A stretch of DNA of 64,000 bases from Streptomyces sp. VRA16 Mangrove soil (GTDB lineage: Bacteria > Actinomycetota > Actinomycetes > Streptomycetales > Streptomycetaceae): assembly GCF_017377775.1 (NCBI RefSeq), contig NZ_JAFVLN010000002.1, forward strand, positions 124,001 through 188,000, written 5' to 3'. Shown piece by piece: positions 24,568 to 37,127 of this stretch; within the stretch, counting starts at the first letter, position 1, and each line of letters starts with the position of its first letter. The notes beneath the pieces were generated by a model, which worked only from the letters and a program-made list of their open reading frames with translations, searched no databases and had not been told where the DNA came from. Both the position numbers and the translations under genes were made by a program.

Positions 24568-27429
24568 TCAGGGCCGGTAGGAAGCCCTGCGTGCGGTGTC
24601 GACGACCTTCGTCGCCTCGGCGGCGGTGAGCAGCCCGTCGGCGGTCCACACGTCGGCGGTCTCCCGGACATGGGCGACGAGGGCGCCCTTCCCGCCGAAC
24701 GGCGCGGCCGCCCAGACCGCGTCCAGGAACGAACTCCCGTCCTCTTTCACCGGGTTGGCGACGCCCGAGTCCGTTCCCCCGAACACGACCGCGGGTTCGG
24801 CACGGTGGAAGTAGGCGTGCGTCGGGTCCTCGGTGCCCTCCAGGAAGGGGGCGAGTGCGGTGCCGTCGAGGGTGAAGTGCAGCGGTTTCCCGTCGACGGC
24901 CCGAAGGCTGGGCCGCAGATCGCCGGAGAGCGCGGCGTTGCGGTACAGGCCGAGTTCGAGAGCGCTGGTACGGGCGTCGCGGGCGACCAGGTTCACCGGC
25001 CCGTAGAAGAGCGCCTGCGTGGTGTGCGGGTCGTCCGGGGTCCGCTCGACGCGCACCCGGAACGGCATCGCGATCCGCACCACGTCACCGTCGCGCCAGA
25101 CGCGCTGCACGGTGAGATACGTTCCCGGCTTCGCACTCCCCTCCACGTGCTGCCCGTTGACGGTGACCCGGAACCCGTCGACCGCCCAGGCGGGCACCCG
25201 CAGCCGCAACGCGAACGCGGCGGCGCGCCCTCGCACGGTGAGGGTGCTGCCCTGCTCGCGCGGGAAGTCGGTGGTCTGGGTGACGGTGACGCCCTTGCCG
25301 GACCACTTCAGGGTCGAGGCCGTGTAGAGGTTCACGAACAGGGCGCTGTCGTCGGCGGCGCGGACGTACACGGTGTCCTGGTACTTGGTGGCGCTCTCCA
25401 GGCCGGTGCCCTCGCAGCACGTGGTGCCGGCCTTGGGCGTGTAGTCGCGCACGTGGCCCGGCCGCAGCCCGATGAAGTACGTGACGAGCGGCTTCTCCGC
25501 GTCGGCCTTGTCCTGCTTGGAGCCGAGCACCTGGTTGAGCAGGGCCCGCTCGTAGTACTCCATGTACTTGGGGTCCTGGTCGTGCAGGAAGAGCAGGCGG
25601 CTGAGCTTGAGCATGTTGTACGCGCAGCAGGTCTCGGCGTTGACGTCGCTCAGGGTCGATGCGATCACGCCGCGATCGCCCCAGAACTCCCGGTCGCTGG
25701 TCCCGCCGATGGCGTACATGCGGGGCGGCACGACCATGTCCCAGAAGTTGCGGGCCGCGGCGAGACAGCGGCCCTCGCCGGTCTCGTCGTAGAGCCGGAG
25801 CAGGCCGGTGAAGATGGGGATGTGCTGGTTGGCGTGGATGCCGCTGAGGGTGTCCGTGCCCGCCGCGCAGGCGTCGATGAGCCTGTCGAGGTGGAACAGC
25901 CGGGCCAGCGCGAGGTGTTGAGGGTCGCCGCTGAGCGCGTACAGGTCGACGATCGCCTCGACGATGCCGCCGAACTCGCCGCTGGAGAAGATGCCCCACA
26001 TGCGCTGGAGCGTGGTCGCGGGCAGCTTGGAGAGCCGTGCGTACATCCAGTCGCACATGCCCGCGGCGAGGTCGAGCGCCTTGGTGTCGCCGGTGGCGAG
26101 ATGGGCGTCGACGAGGCCGCGCAGGATCTTGTGGGCGGTGTAGTAGGGCGCCCACACCTTGGTGTAGTCGCCGCTCGTCATCGACTCCAGGAGGATGAAC
26201 TGGGTCTCGGGGTAGGCGGCGAGGAATCCGGGGTGGCTCGGACCGCCCCACGTACGCCTCAGTGTCGCCGTGTTGGCGTTGCCCGAGGCGTCGGCGAACG
26301 TCGAGCCGCTCGTCTCGTCGAAGCCGTACGCGGCGAGGTCGCCGGCGCTCCCGCTCTCCCCCGCGTGCAGTGCGGCGATCTCGTCGGCGCTCAACACCCT
26401 CGACCACAGGTGGACTTCGTCGAGTGCGCCCGCGAAGACGGGGTCGCCCGCGTAGTGGGAGCGGCCCAGCCAGTGGTCCTTGAGGGTGCCGAGCGCGGCC
26501 GGGGTGAGGCTGACCGAGTCGTTCCGTGCGGCCTCGGCCCCGTCCACGTACAGGACCGCCGAGCCGCCGCCGAGCGTGACGGCGAGGTGGCTCCACGCGC
26601 CGACGGGCAGCGGCGCCGGGCCGTCGACGGCCTGTTCGCCGCCGACACCCGACGTGGTCACCGCGAAACGGGGGTGGCCGCTGCCGTTGCGGGCCGCGAG
26701 ATACAGGTACCTCGTGGTGTCGTCGCCGAAGTCGGCGACGCGGGCCCAGGTGTCGGCGTGCTCGGGCCTGACCCAGGCGGCCAGGGTGAGCGCGTCGGAC
26801 GCGCCGTCCAGGACCCCGCCGGGCAGCTCCACGTACTGGTACGAACCGCGGATGTTCGAGACGGCGCCGCCGCCGGAGCGGCCGTCGACGCTCAGCACCA
26901 CGGGGTCGGCGCGCAGGGCGGCGCGCACGTCGTGCAGTTCACCGACCATCGTGCGGATCTTGTCCGCGTACACCTCGTCGCCGGTGCTCGCGTACGCCTG
27001 CGCCAGCATGGTGAGGAAGTGGCCCGTGGTGTGGCCGCGGAGGTTGCCGTTGGCCTCGCCGTCCAGGCCCTCCCAGCCGCCGGGGGCGACGGCGCCCGGT
27101 GTGGGCAGGCCGGCATTGGCGCGGAAGACCTGGATGAGCCGCATCTCGTCGTAGCCGCGCCCGAAGTCGAGCATGAGCTTGCTCTTCTCCGCGAACACCC
27201 CCTTCCCCAGGGCGACTTCGTCGAGGGCGAAGGGAAGGGCGGAGGTCGCCACCGCTGCCGTGCTCGTCGCCGTCGTCGCCGTCGTCGCCTTCTCGGTCCT
27301 CGCGGTCCTCGCGGTCGGTGCGGTCGGTGCGGTCGGTGCGGCGCTCGCGGGGTCCGGGTCGACGGAGAGCTCCGCCGCTCCGAGGGCGGCGGCGCTCAAC
27401 AGGGTGCGTCTGGTGGGGCCGGGTGCCAT
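24568..27429 (-). CDS. secreted GH127 beta-L-arabinofuranosidase with an inserted LamG-like domain
   Basis: The 953-residue product has an N-terminal signal (TRRTLLSAAALG) and a low-complexity Ala/Thr stretch (about 28-62). The GH127 alpha/alpha toroid begins LPFALDEVALGKGVF. At about residue 180 it is interrupted by a roughly 210-residue concanavalin/LamG-like module containing LTLAAWVRPEHADTWARV and GALDEVHLWSRVLSADEI. The toroid resumes at GFLAAYPETQFILLE. The zinc-binding cysteine pairs expected for GH127 are present in NAETCCAYNM and TTCCEGTGLES. It would release beta-L-arabinofuranose from arabinans or glycoproteins outside the cell. The gene is monocistronic, with a terminator at its 3' end. 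Confidence 0.85.
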   Translation of the reverse strand: MAPGPTRRTLLSAAALGAAELSVDPDPASAAPTAPTAPTARTARTEKATTATTATSTAAVATSALPFALDEVALGKGVFAEKSKLMLDFGRGYDEMRLIQVFRANAGLPTPGAVAPGGWEGLDGEANGNLRGHTTGHFLTMLAQAYASTGDEVYADKIRTMVGELHDVRAALRADPVVLSVDGRSGGGAVSNIRGSYQYVELPGGVLDGASDALTLAAWVRPEHADTWARVADFGDDTTRYLYLAARNGSGHPRFAVTTSGVGGEQAVDGPAPLPVGAWSHLAVTLGGGSAVLYVDGAEAARNDSVSLTPAALGTLKDHWLGRSHYAGDPVFAGALDEVHLWSRVLSADEIAALHAGESGSAGDLAAYGFDETSGSTFADASGNANTATLRRTWGGPSHPGFLAAYPETQFILLESMTSGDYTKVWAPYYTAHKILRGLVDAHLATGDTKALDLAAGMCDWMYARLSKLPATTLQRMWGIFSSGEFGGIVEAIVDLYALSGDPQHLALARLFHLDRLIDACAAGTDTLSGIHANQHIPIFTGLLRLYDETGEGRCLAAARNFWDMVVPPRMYAIGGTSDREFWGDRGVIASTLSDVNAETCCAYNMLKLSRLLFLHDQDPKYMEYYERALLNQVLGSKQDKADAEKPLVTYFIGLRPGHVRDYTPKAGTTCCEGTGLESATKYQDTVYVRAADDSALFVNLYTASTLKWSGKGVTVTQTTDFPREQGSTLTVRGRAAAFALRLRVPAWAVDGFRVTVNGQHVEGSAKPGTYLTVQRVWRDGDVVRIAMPFRVRVERTPDDPHTTQALFYGPVNLVARDARTSALELGLYRNAALSGDLRPSLRAVDGKPLHFTLDGTALAPFLEGTEDPTHAYFHRAEPAVVFGGTDSGVANPVKEDGSSFLDAVWAAAPFGGKGALVAHVRETADVWTADGLLTAAEATKVVDTARRASYRP

Positions 27430-27445
27430 GTACGACCTCTCCCGT

Positions 27446-27461
27446 TCGACATATCGACATA
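27446..27461. repeat. direct repeat of TCGACATA before GH127
   Basis: TCGACATA occurs twice without a gap (27446-27453, 27454-27461), 17-32 bp upstream of the GH127 ATG. An AT-rich duplicate so close to the start may be a regulator site. Confidence 0.4.
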
Positions 27462-27810
27462 GGTTCGGTAAGTCGAGCAGAAGCTAGACGTCCGGCACCC
27501 GGCCGTCAATGCCCGTCACCGGGCTCGTTCGCGGATCAGCGGGTCGAGCGCCGCGTTGCCGCGCGCGTGCCCGGTACGGCCCAGAGAGAAGCTGCCGTCG
27601 GTGGCGTCGCCCCGATCGTCGTGGAGCGGTTGATCAGGGTTCCGTCGTCGCCCTCCCCCGGGCCGGCCCGGGGCGCAGGCCGAGCCGGGCGGGGGCCCGC
27701 CCTCGTGCGGGATACGCCTCGCCGCGCCCCCGGCGTCAGAAAGAGCCTGTCGAGGGCGTGCGGGCAGGCGAGAATGCGGTGACCGGAGCCGGAGGAAGGG
27801 GCAGGACCGG
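27462..27810. other. intergenic region between GH127 and the SNF2 gene, no supported gene
   Basis: The region must contain both divergent promoters. A short minus-strand frame ending near 27518 reads like coding sequence for about 30 residues but has no family match I can name. A GC-rich run (about 27655-27700) has self-complementary CCCGGGCC segments. Confidence 0.4.
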
Positions 27811-29976
27811 ATGGGGCGCGGTGAGCGGGAGGCGGTCGCGGGCGGTGCGCGGCTGCACGCGGCGGCGCGGTCGCTGGTCGAGGATCACGAGCGGGCGGTG
27901 CGGGCCGCGCGGGAGGCGCTGGCGCCGCTGCTCGACGCCGAGGTGGCGCAGACGCTCGACGCCATGCCCGTGGCCCGGCTCCAGGAGGCGACCGAGGGGC
28001 GGCTGCGGCTCGACCCGGTGGAGGGCAGCGGGCTGCGCACGGTGCGGCAGGTGCTGGACGCGGGTCCCGGGCGGCTCCAGCAGATTCCCGGCGTGGGGCG
28101 GGTGACGTCGGCCCAGCTGCTCGGCGCGGCGCGGAGGCTGGCGGACGCGGTGCGGGACAGCGCGCCCGTGCACATCGACGTGGACCGCCCCGAGCCGCGC
28201 ACGACGGCGCTCGTCGCCGCGCTGCACGTACTGGTGGCGGCGGGCCCCGACGCCCGGCGGGCGGTGGCGACGGCGGGCACCCTCGACCGGCGGCTCGGCC
28301 CGCTCCTGGCGGCGGCCGGGCCCGCCACCGGACGGCTGCGGATGCTGGTCGCGGGGCGGGACGGACGAGCGCGGGCCCTGGAGGCGGTGGCACAGGTGCG
28401 CTCCGTCGTGGACGAGGCGGCGCGGGCCGGCACCGGGGAACTGCTCGCCCAGGCGTCCGTGGACCTGCTGCGCGGGCCCGCGTCCGACGCCGCGGCCTGG
28501 GTGGACTTCGAGCTGCGCGCCGCCGAGTACTACGGGGTGCTCAGCGAGCTGTCGGGGCAGGCGCCCGACACGGCGGCCGCCGAGGGGTTCCTGCCCGCGG
28601 AGATCGCCGACGGGGTACGGGCGCAGCAGCTGACCGACGCGGGCCTGCGGGTGTCGCTGCGCGGCTATCAGGCGTTCGGCGCCCGCTTCGTGCTCGCCCG
28701 GCGCCGGGCGATGCTCGGCGACGAGATGGGGCTCGGCAAGACCGTGCAGGCCATCGCCGTGCTGACCCATCTGGCCGCCGAGGGGCACAGCCACTTCCTG
28801 GTCGTGTGCCCGGCCGGGGTGCTCGTCAACTGGACGCGGGAGGTAGAGACCCGCAGCACGCTGCGGGTCGTGCCGCTGCACGGGCCGGGCCGCCACGACG
28901 CGTTCGCCGACTGGAAGGGGCGCGGCGGTGTCGCCGTCACCACCTTCGACGCGTTGCGCGGTTTTCCCCTGCCGGGTGGCGGCGAGCTTGGCCTGTTCGT
29001 CGTCGACGAGGCGCACGCGGTGAAGAACCCGCGGACCCTGCGCGCGCGGGCGGTCGCCGCGTGGGCGGAGCGCTGCGAGCGGGTGCTCCTGATGACCGGG
29101 ACCCCGATGGAGAACCGGGTGACGGAGTTCCGCAGCCTGGTGCGGATGCTGGACGGGGACCTCGCGGACCGGCTGGACACGGAGCCGGGGCTCGCCGGGT
29201 CCGTGGCCTTCCGCACGGCGGTGGCTCCCGTCTATCTGCGCCGCAACCAGGACGACGTGCTGACCGAGCTTCCCAGCCTTCAGCACACCGACGAATGGGA
29301 GGAGTTGAGCCCGGCGGACCTGCGGGCGTATCACGACGCGGTGGCCGCGGGGAACTTCATGGCGATGCGCCGCGCCGCCTACGCGCGCCCCGAGCGGTCC
29401 GCCAAGCTGCGGCGGCTGCGCGACCTCGTCGCGGAGGCGGGCGAGAACGGGATGAAGGTGATGGTCTTCTCGTACTTCCGCGACGTCCTGGAGGCGGTGC
29501 ACACGGGGCTCGACGCCGAACCCCGCGCGGGCGGCCCGGTGTTCGGGCCGCTCACCGGGGCCGTGCCACCGGTGCGCAGACAGGGCCTCGTCGACGCGTT
29601 CACTGCCGCGTCCGGGCCCGCCGTCCTGGTGGCGCAGATCCAGGCCGCGGGCATCGGCCTCAACATCCAGGCCGCGTCGGTGGTGATCCTGTGCGAGCCG
29701 CAGATCAAGCCGACGCTGGAGCATCAGGCCGTGGCGCGGGCCCACCGGATCGGGCAGGTCAGGACGGTGCGGGTGCACCGGCTGCTCGCGCCGGGCGGGG
29801 TGGACGAGCGGCTGGTGCGGATCCTCACGGACAAGGACCGGCTCTTCGACGCGTACGCCCGGCGCAGCGTCGCGGCGGAGGCGAGCCCGGACGCGTACGA
29901 CGTCTCCGACACGGAACTGGCCCGCCGGATCGTCGAGGAGGAACGGGCCCGCCTCGGGGTGGCCGACGCCACCTGA
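27811..29976 (+). CDS. SNF2-family DNA-dependent ATPase/helicase with N-terminal HhH motif
   Basis: The 721-residue product has an N-terminal helical region with a helix-hairpin-helix motif (LQQIPGVGRVTSAQLLGAAR, about 89-108) and a C-terminal SNF2 motor. Motif I is GDEMGLGKTVQAI (about 303), motif II DEAH (about 399), motif III TGTPMEN, and the helicase-C motifs QAAGIGLNIQAA and RAHRIGQVRTVRVHRL are intact. It would move along or remodel double-stranded DNA. Similar stand-alone SNF2 proteins occur in Streptomyces; some belong to defence loci, but no nuclease or modification gene is adjacent here. The ATG at 27811 follows GGAGGAAGGGGCAGG. Confidence 0.9.
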   Translation: MGRGEREAVAGGARLHAAARSLVEDHERAVRAAREALAPLLDAEVAQTLDAMPVARLQEATEGRLRLDPVEGSGLRTVRQVLDAGPGRLQQIPGVGRVTSAQLLGAARRLADAVRDSAPVHIDVDRPEPRTTALVAALHVLVAAGPDARRAVATAGTLDRRLGPLLAAAGPATGRLRMLVAGRDGRARALEAVAQVRSVVDEAARAGTGELLAQASVDLLRGPASDAAAWVDFELRAAEYYGVLSELSGQAPDTAAAEGFLPAEIADGVRAQQLTDAGLRVSLRGYQAFGARFVLARRRAMLGDEMGLGKTVQAIAVLTHLAAEGHSHFLVVCPAGVLVNWTREVETRSTLRVVPLHGPGRHDAFADWKGRGGVAVTTFDALRGFPLPGGGELGLFVVDEAHAVKNPRTLRARAVAAWAERCERVLLMTGTPMENRVTEFRSLVRMLDGDLADRLDTEPGLAGSVAFRTAVAPVYLRRNQDDVLTELPSLQHTDEWEELSPADLRAYHDAVAAGNFMAMRRAAYARPERSAKLRRLRDLVAEAGENGMKVMVFSYFRDVLEAVHTGLDAEPRAGGPVFGPLTGAVPPVRRQGLVDAFTAASGPAVLVAQIQAAGIGLNIQAASVVILCEPQIKPTLEHQAVARAHRIGQVRTVRVHRLLAPGGVDERLVRILTDKDRLFDAYARRSVAAEASPDAYDVSDTELARRIVEEERARLGVADAT

Positions 29977-30016
29977 GCGGGTCGCGGGAAGGCCCCCCTT
30001 CCCCCCGACCCGCTCA
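29974..30016. terminator. bidirectional terminator containing both convergent stop codons
   Basis: TGAGCGGGTCG (29974-29984) pairs with CGACCCGCTCA (30006-30016), and an inner GGGAAGG pairs with CCTTCCC. Each outer arm starts or ends with the stop codon of one of the two convergent genes. Confidence 0.8.
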
Positions 30017-30550
30017 GCGCGCGGGGGACGCCGAGAAGGCGTGGCGCTGGTAGCCGTTGCCGTGATGGCGCCAGTCCAGGGCCAGGCTGCCGTGCGCGGC
30101 GGCGCGGCCGCGGCCCACATGGGCGGTGACCACCGGGGTGCGGTAGGAGCCGTTGTGGTTGCCCCAGAAGTTGTCGCCGTTCTCCAGGCGGCCCTTGATG
30201 CCATGGAAGGAGGCCGACCTGAGGACACTGCGGCCGCGCTGGACGCGCACCGTGAAGTAGGCGTCGTTGAAGAAGTCCTCCTTGAACCCGGCGGCCGGAC
30301 CGTCCCAGGACACCTTGGCGTAGGCGTGCACCTTCGCTCCCGAGCGTGCGGCGCACAGGGTGACCGTGACGTCCCAGTTGTCGGCCCAGGGGCCGGAGTA
30401 GGAGGGTGTGTCGATGGATCTGCTGCTGGTGGCGCAGCGGTATGCCGGGGCGGCGTCCGGGGCCCGGCCGGGACCGGCGGCTGCGGCGGCAGGGGAAGCG
30501 AGCAGGGCGGCGGCGAGGGACGGGACGAGGGCACGACGCAGCAGGGACAT
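30014..30550 (-). CDS. small secreted protein of unknown function
   Basis: The 178-residue product has a clear signal peptide (MSLLRRALVPSLAAALL, then AAAAAGP). The mature part is about 145 residues and rich in beta strands and aromatic residues, with two cysteines (RCATSS and TLCAAR) that may form a disulfide. A segment FFNDAYFTVRVQRGR and a conserved-looking FWGNHNGSYRTPVV follow. I do not recognise the family. Homologous short secreted proteins in Streptomyces are often described only as hypothetical. It is convergent with the SNF2 gene, sharing a terminator, and its promoter lies in the 30551-30924 gap. Confidence 0.65.
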   Translation of the reverse strand: MSLLRRALVPSLAAALLASPAAAAAGPGRAPDAAPAYRCATSSRSIDTPSYSGPWADNWDVTVTLCAARSGAKVHAYAKVSWDGPAAGFKEDFFNDAYFTVRVQRGRSVLRSASFHGIKGRLENGDNFWGNHNGSYRTPVVTAHVGRGRAAAHGSLALDWRHHGNGYQRHAFSASPAR

Positions 30551-30924
30551 GGGGGCCTTTCCGTGGATCCGGGGGTGTGTGGCCCCCAGGGACTCGTGAC
30601 GGTTCGCTGCGTTGATGTGTCACTGGGCGGGGCTGCGACGATGCCCCCGCGCGTCATCGATCACCCGTTCGGGCGGCGGCCCGACGTGCGGAGCCGTCCC
30701 GTTCACCCTCCGTCGCCGTACGCCACCACCGCGCACTCCGGCGCGTGAACGGCCACCGCCAACGGCCCAGTTCACACCCCGCTCCCCGAACGGCCGTACT
30801 GTCGGAGCCTCTTACGGGTGATAACCGCAGGTGATCGTGAACCTCCCCCGCACGGGTCCGCATCATCACCCATGTCCGCATCCGCACCACCTGCCCGATC
30901 GGCACCGCAGACAAGGGGGAACCC
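30551..30924. other. divergent promoter region, no gene
   Basis: It separates the secreted-protein gene from the XRE regulator. No coding frame is supported. A repeated CGAACGG/CGGCC pattern and TTACGGGTGATAACC near 30810 may be part of the promoters, but no clean -35/-10 pair was found. Confidence 0.4.
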
Positions 30925-31713
30925 ATGGCATGCGACCTGGGTCTCGGCACCACGCACAGTGACGACGTCCGCAGCACTCAGCTGAGCGGCCTGTTGACAG
31001 CACGGAGACAGGCGCTCGGCCTGACCGCTGAGCAGGCGGCCCGCGCCACCGGACTGCCGGAGCACCGGTACGCCGCCCTGGAGCGCGGCGCGGGACACGA
31101 CATCGGCCTGGACGGGCTCAGGGCCGTCGCGGGCGGTCTGGGCCTGACCGGACGGCTGCGTGAAACCTTCCTGCTGCTCGCGGCGGAGCCGGGCGTCTCC
31201 CCGTACGACCTCGTCGAACGGCGCAGGCCCACCGTCGAGGAGCTCGCGCACATCGACCTGATGGACCCGAACTCGGCACTGATCACGGACCACGCGTGGA
31301 ACGTGCTGGCGGCGAACGCGTCGGTGGCCCGGCTCTTCGCCGACCCCGCCAGAACCCCCCGCCGCGACCGCAACCTGGTGCTGTGGCTGCTCACCGAGGA
31401 CGCCGAGCGGCGCTTCGCCGACATCGGCGAGGTGCGTGCCGACGCCGTCGCCCGGGTCCGCTCGGCCCTCGCCCACATCCCGGCCGACGACCGGCTGCAG
31501 GCGCTGGCGGGGCGGATCACCGCGGATCCGCTGGGCGCCCGGCTGTGGCGCGCCCGCTCGCCCCGGCTGCCCTCGCAGGCGTACGCGCGCCGGCTGCGGC
31601 ATCCGCTGTACGGCGAGGCGTCGGTGCTGGTGACGACGTCGCGGCTGCCCGGCGGGCTGCACCTGGTCGTGCACCACGCGGCGCATCTGATCCAGAGCAC
31701 CGCGCAGCGCTGA
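30925..31713 (+). CDS. XRE-family regulator with MmyB-like ligand-binding domain
   Basis: The 262-residue product has a Cro/C1-type helix-turn-helix (about 20-75: LSGLLTARRQALGLTAEQAA and PEHRYAALERG) and a C-terminal MmyB-like domain (about 95-255) beginning DLMDPNSALITDHAWNVLAAN. Proteins of this architecture are very numerous in Streptomyces; one is thought to bind a fatty acid in the C-terminal PAS-like pocket. Target genes are unknown; such regulators often control an adjacent oxidoreductase, but none is next to it here. The start follows AAGGGGGAACCC. A 12-bp stem terminator begins at its stop codon. Confidence 0.85.
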   Translation: MACDLGLGTTHSDDVRSTQLSGLLTARRQALGLTAEQAARATGLPEHRYAALERGAGHDIGLDGLRAVAGGLGLTGRLRETFLLLAAEPGVSPYDLVERRRPTVEELAHIDLMDPNSALITDHAWNVLAANASVARLFADPARTPRRDRNLVLWLLTEDAERRFADIGEVRADAVARVRSALAHIPADDRLQALAGRITADPLGARLWRARSPRLPSQAYARRLRHPLYGEASVLVTTSRLPGGLHLVVHHAAHLIQSTAQR

Positions 31714-31742
31714 GGCGCGACGCCGGTGGACGTCGCGCCTCA
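31711..31742. terminator. 12-bp hairpin between XRE and GH62 genes
   Basis: TGAGGCGCGACG (31711-31722) pairs perfectly with CGTCGCGCCTCA (31731-31742) around an 8-nt loop. The left arm includes the XRE stop codon. It separates two convergent genes. Confidence 0.8.
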
Positions 31743-31754
31743 GGTCCCGCCGGT

Positions 31755-32801
31755 TCAGCAGGCCGCGTTGGTCTGCGTCAACAGGCCCAGACGGTACGGC
31801 AGTTGGGAGTAGTCGCCGGAGGCCGCCGGATCGAGTCCCTGGTAGAGGAAGCGGATCCGGCACGGATCGAGCTGCATGGTCTGGTCGATGCCGTCGCGGA
31901 CCAGTTCACCGTGGCTGATGTCCTTGGTCCAGGCCGTGCCGTCCGCGAAGGTCACATTGGTCGACCGGGCGAACGGGTTGTCCTCGGTGTCGGCGTACGC
32001 CGTCCACGACCCGTCCAGACCCTCCGAGGTCCAGGACCGGAAGTAGCGGCGGCCGTCGCTGCCGATGGCCTCGTTCAGGAGCAGGTAGCGGTCCGATCCC
32101 TTGAGCTTGTAGACGTTGCTCGCCTCGAAGAGCGAGAACTTGCTGTCCTGCAGCACGATCTTCGTGTTGCCGAAGCCCTCGGGGAACTGCTTGACGGTGG
32201 TCTCCGACCGATACAGGTGACCGTTGTCGTCGGAGGAGAACAGGTAGCACTTCTCCTCGTCGCAGACCGTCCAGAAGTCGACCCAGTAGCCGTTGCCGAT
32301 GTTGTCCTTGATGATCTGCGGCATGGCGTCCTGGAAGTTCTTCGGGGCGCTCCAGGACGTCGGGTCGTCGATGTTCTTCGTCGTCGAGTACGACGGCACG
32401 CCCGTCTGGTAGACGAGGTACCAGGTCTTCTCCGGCGCGAAGTAGAAGATCTGCGGCGCCGCCCGGTACCCCTTGCCGATGGCCGTGGTGTCCAGCGGCG
32501 TCTGGTGCGCGCTGCCCGCCTGCGACCAGTCGGTGAAGCTCATCTGCACCAGGCTCCAGCCGCCCGAGGTGTCGGCGGTGGTGGCGAAGACGTACCACTT
32601 GCCCTTGTACCGGACGACCGACGGGTCCTTGACGGAGACGACGGGGTGGGTGGCGTCGGGCTGCGGGGCGATCAGCGGGCCGCTGGACGACCACTGGAGC
32701 GTGGCCGGCAGGGCGCTGCCGCCCGCGGAGGCGGTGGCGGTGGCGCCGAGCGCGAGCAGCACCGCAGCGACGACCGCGAGCAGGACTCTGCGACTGCGCA
32801 C
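31755..32801 (-). CDS. secreted GH62 alpha-L-arabinofuranosidase
   Basis: The 348-residue product has a signal peptide (VRSRRVLLAVVAAVLLALG to ASAGG) and a five-bladed beta-propeller GH62 domain without an added binding module. Family landmarks are visible: KDPSVVRYKGKWYVFATT with the base Asp, WYLVYQTG, and DDNGHLYRSETTVKQFPEG with the catalytic Glu. It removes arabinose side chains from arabinoxylan outside the cell. The GTG at 32801 lies 5 nt after the GH10 TGA, so the two genes form an operon and are probably coupled. The upstream open frame is only read-through of the xylanase end. Confidence 0.9.
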   Translation of the reverse strand: MRSRRVLLAVVAAVLLALGATATASAGGSALPATLQWSSSGPLIAPQPDATHPVVSVKDPSVVRYKGKWYVFATTADTSGGWSLVQMSFTDWSQAGSAHQTPLDTTAIGKGYRAAPQIFYFAPEKTWYLVYQTGVPSYSTTKNIDDPTSWSAPKNFQDAMPQIIKDNIGNGYWVDFWTVCDEEKCYLFSSDDNGHLYRSETTVKQFPEGFGNTKIVLQDSKFSLFEASNVYKLKGSDRYLLLNEAIGSDGRRYFRSWTSEGLDGSWTAYADTEDNPFARSTNVTFADGTAWTKDISHGELVRDGIDQTMQLDPCRIRFLYQGLDPAASGDYSQLPYRLGLLTQTNAAC

Positions 32802-32805
32802 CGGC

Positions 32806-36229
<3,424 letters not shown>

Positions 36230-36281
36230 GGAACTCCTCAAGTGCGGGAAGAACGGGGGTGGGTGGCGGGCGACGGCGCTG

Positions 36282-37127
36282 TCAGCCCTTGGTCGCGCCC
36301 ATCGTGATGCCGCCGATCAGCTGCCGTTCCGCGACCGCGTAGAAACCGAGTGCGGGGACCATGGCGAGCACCAGGTAGGCGAAGACCCGGGCGATGTCGG
36401 TGGCGTACTGCCCCTGGAACTGCTGGACACCGACGGGGATCGTCCACCAGGTGGGTTCGCTGAACACGAGCAGCGGCAGCAGGAAGTTGTTCCAGCTGGC
36501 GACCACGGCGAGGACGGAGACGGTGCCGAGGGCGGGGCGCGCCATCGGCAGCAGGATCCGCCAGAAGAAGCCGAACGGGGAGCAGCCGTCGAGGGTGGCC
36601 GCCTCCTCCAGCTCGCCCGGTATCTCCCGGAAGAAGCCGCGCAGGATGACGATGGTCATGGGCAGGCCGAACGCGGCCTGCGGCAGGATCACGCCCCACG
36701 GGTTGTCGAGCAGCCCGAAGGTGCGCAGCAGGATGAACAGCGGCAGGATCGCCACGGCGAACGGGAACATCAGGCCGACGGTGAAGACCGTGAAGAGCAA
36801 CTCCCGGCCCCGGAAGGCGAACCGGGCGAGCGCGAAGGCCGCGAGCGCGGCCGTGCCGACGGTGAGCACCGTGGTGGCGACGGCGATCAGCGTCGACGAG
36901 CCGAGCATGCGCCAGAAGGAACCGGACCGAAGGATGTCCGTGTAGTTCGACACGTTCCACGGCGAGGGCAGCCCGAAGGGGTTCTGGGACATCTGGGCGG
37001 TGGACTTGAAGCCGGAGATCAGCGCGTACAGGAGCGGGGTGACCATGACCACGCCGACCACCCACACGATGACGTACAGCGGTGTGGAACGCAGCCGGCG
37101 GCGGGCGGTGTGACTGAGGCCGCTCAT
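36282..37127 (-). CDS. bxlG: xylobiose ABC permease (MalG type)
   Basis: The 281-residue product has six predicted membrane helices and an EAA loop EEAATLDGCSPFGF. It ends in ERQLIGGITMGATKG, a typical CUT1 MalG-type tail. With BxlF it forms the channel of the xylobiose importer. Its ATG overlaps the TGA of bxlF by 4 nt (ATGA at 37124-37127). No ATPase is encoded in the operon. The name rests on operon order and neighbours rather than sequence-specific ligand evidence. Confidence 0.85.
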   Translation of the reverse strand: MSGLSHTARRRLRSTPLYVIVWVVGVVMVTPLLYALISGFKSTAQMSQNPFGLPSPWNVSNYTDILRSGSFWRMLGSSTLIAVATTVLTVGTAALAAFALARFAFRGRELLFTVFTVGLMFPFAVAILPLFILLRTFGLLDNPWGVILPQAAFGLPMTIVILRGFFREIPGELEEAATLDGCSPFGFFWRILLPMARPALGTVSVLAVVASWNNFLLPLLVFSEPTWWTIPVGVQQFQGQYATDIARVFAYLVLAMVPALGFYAVAERQLIGGITMGATKG

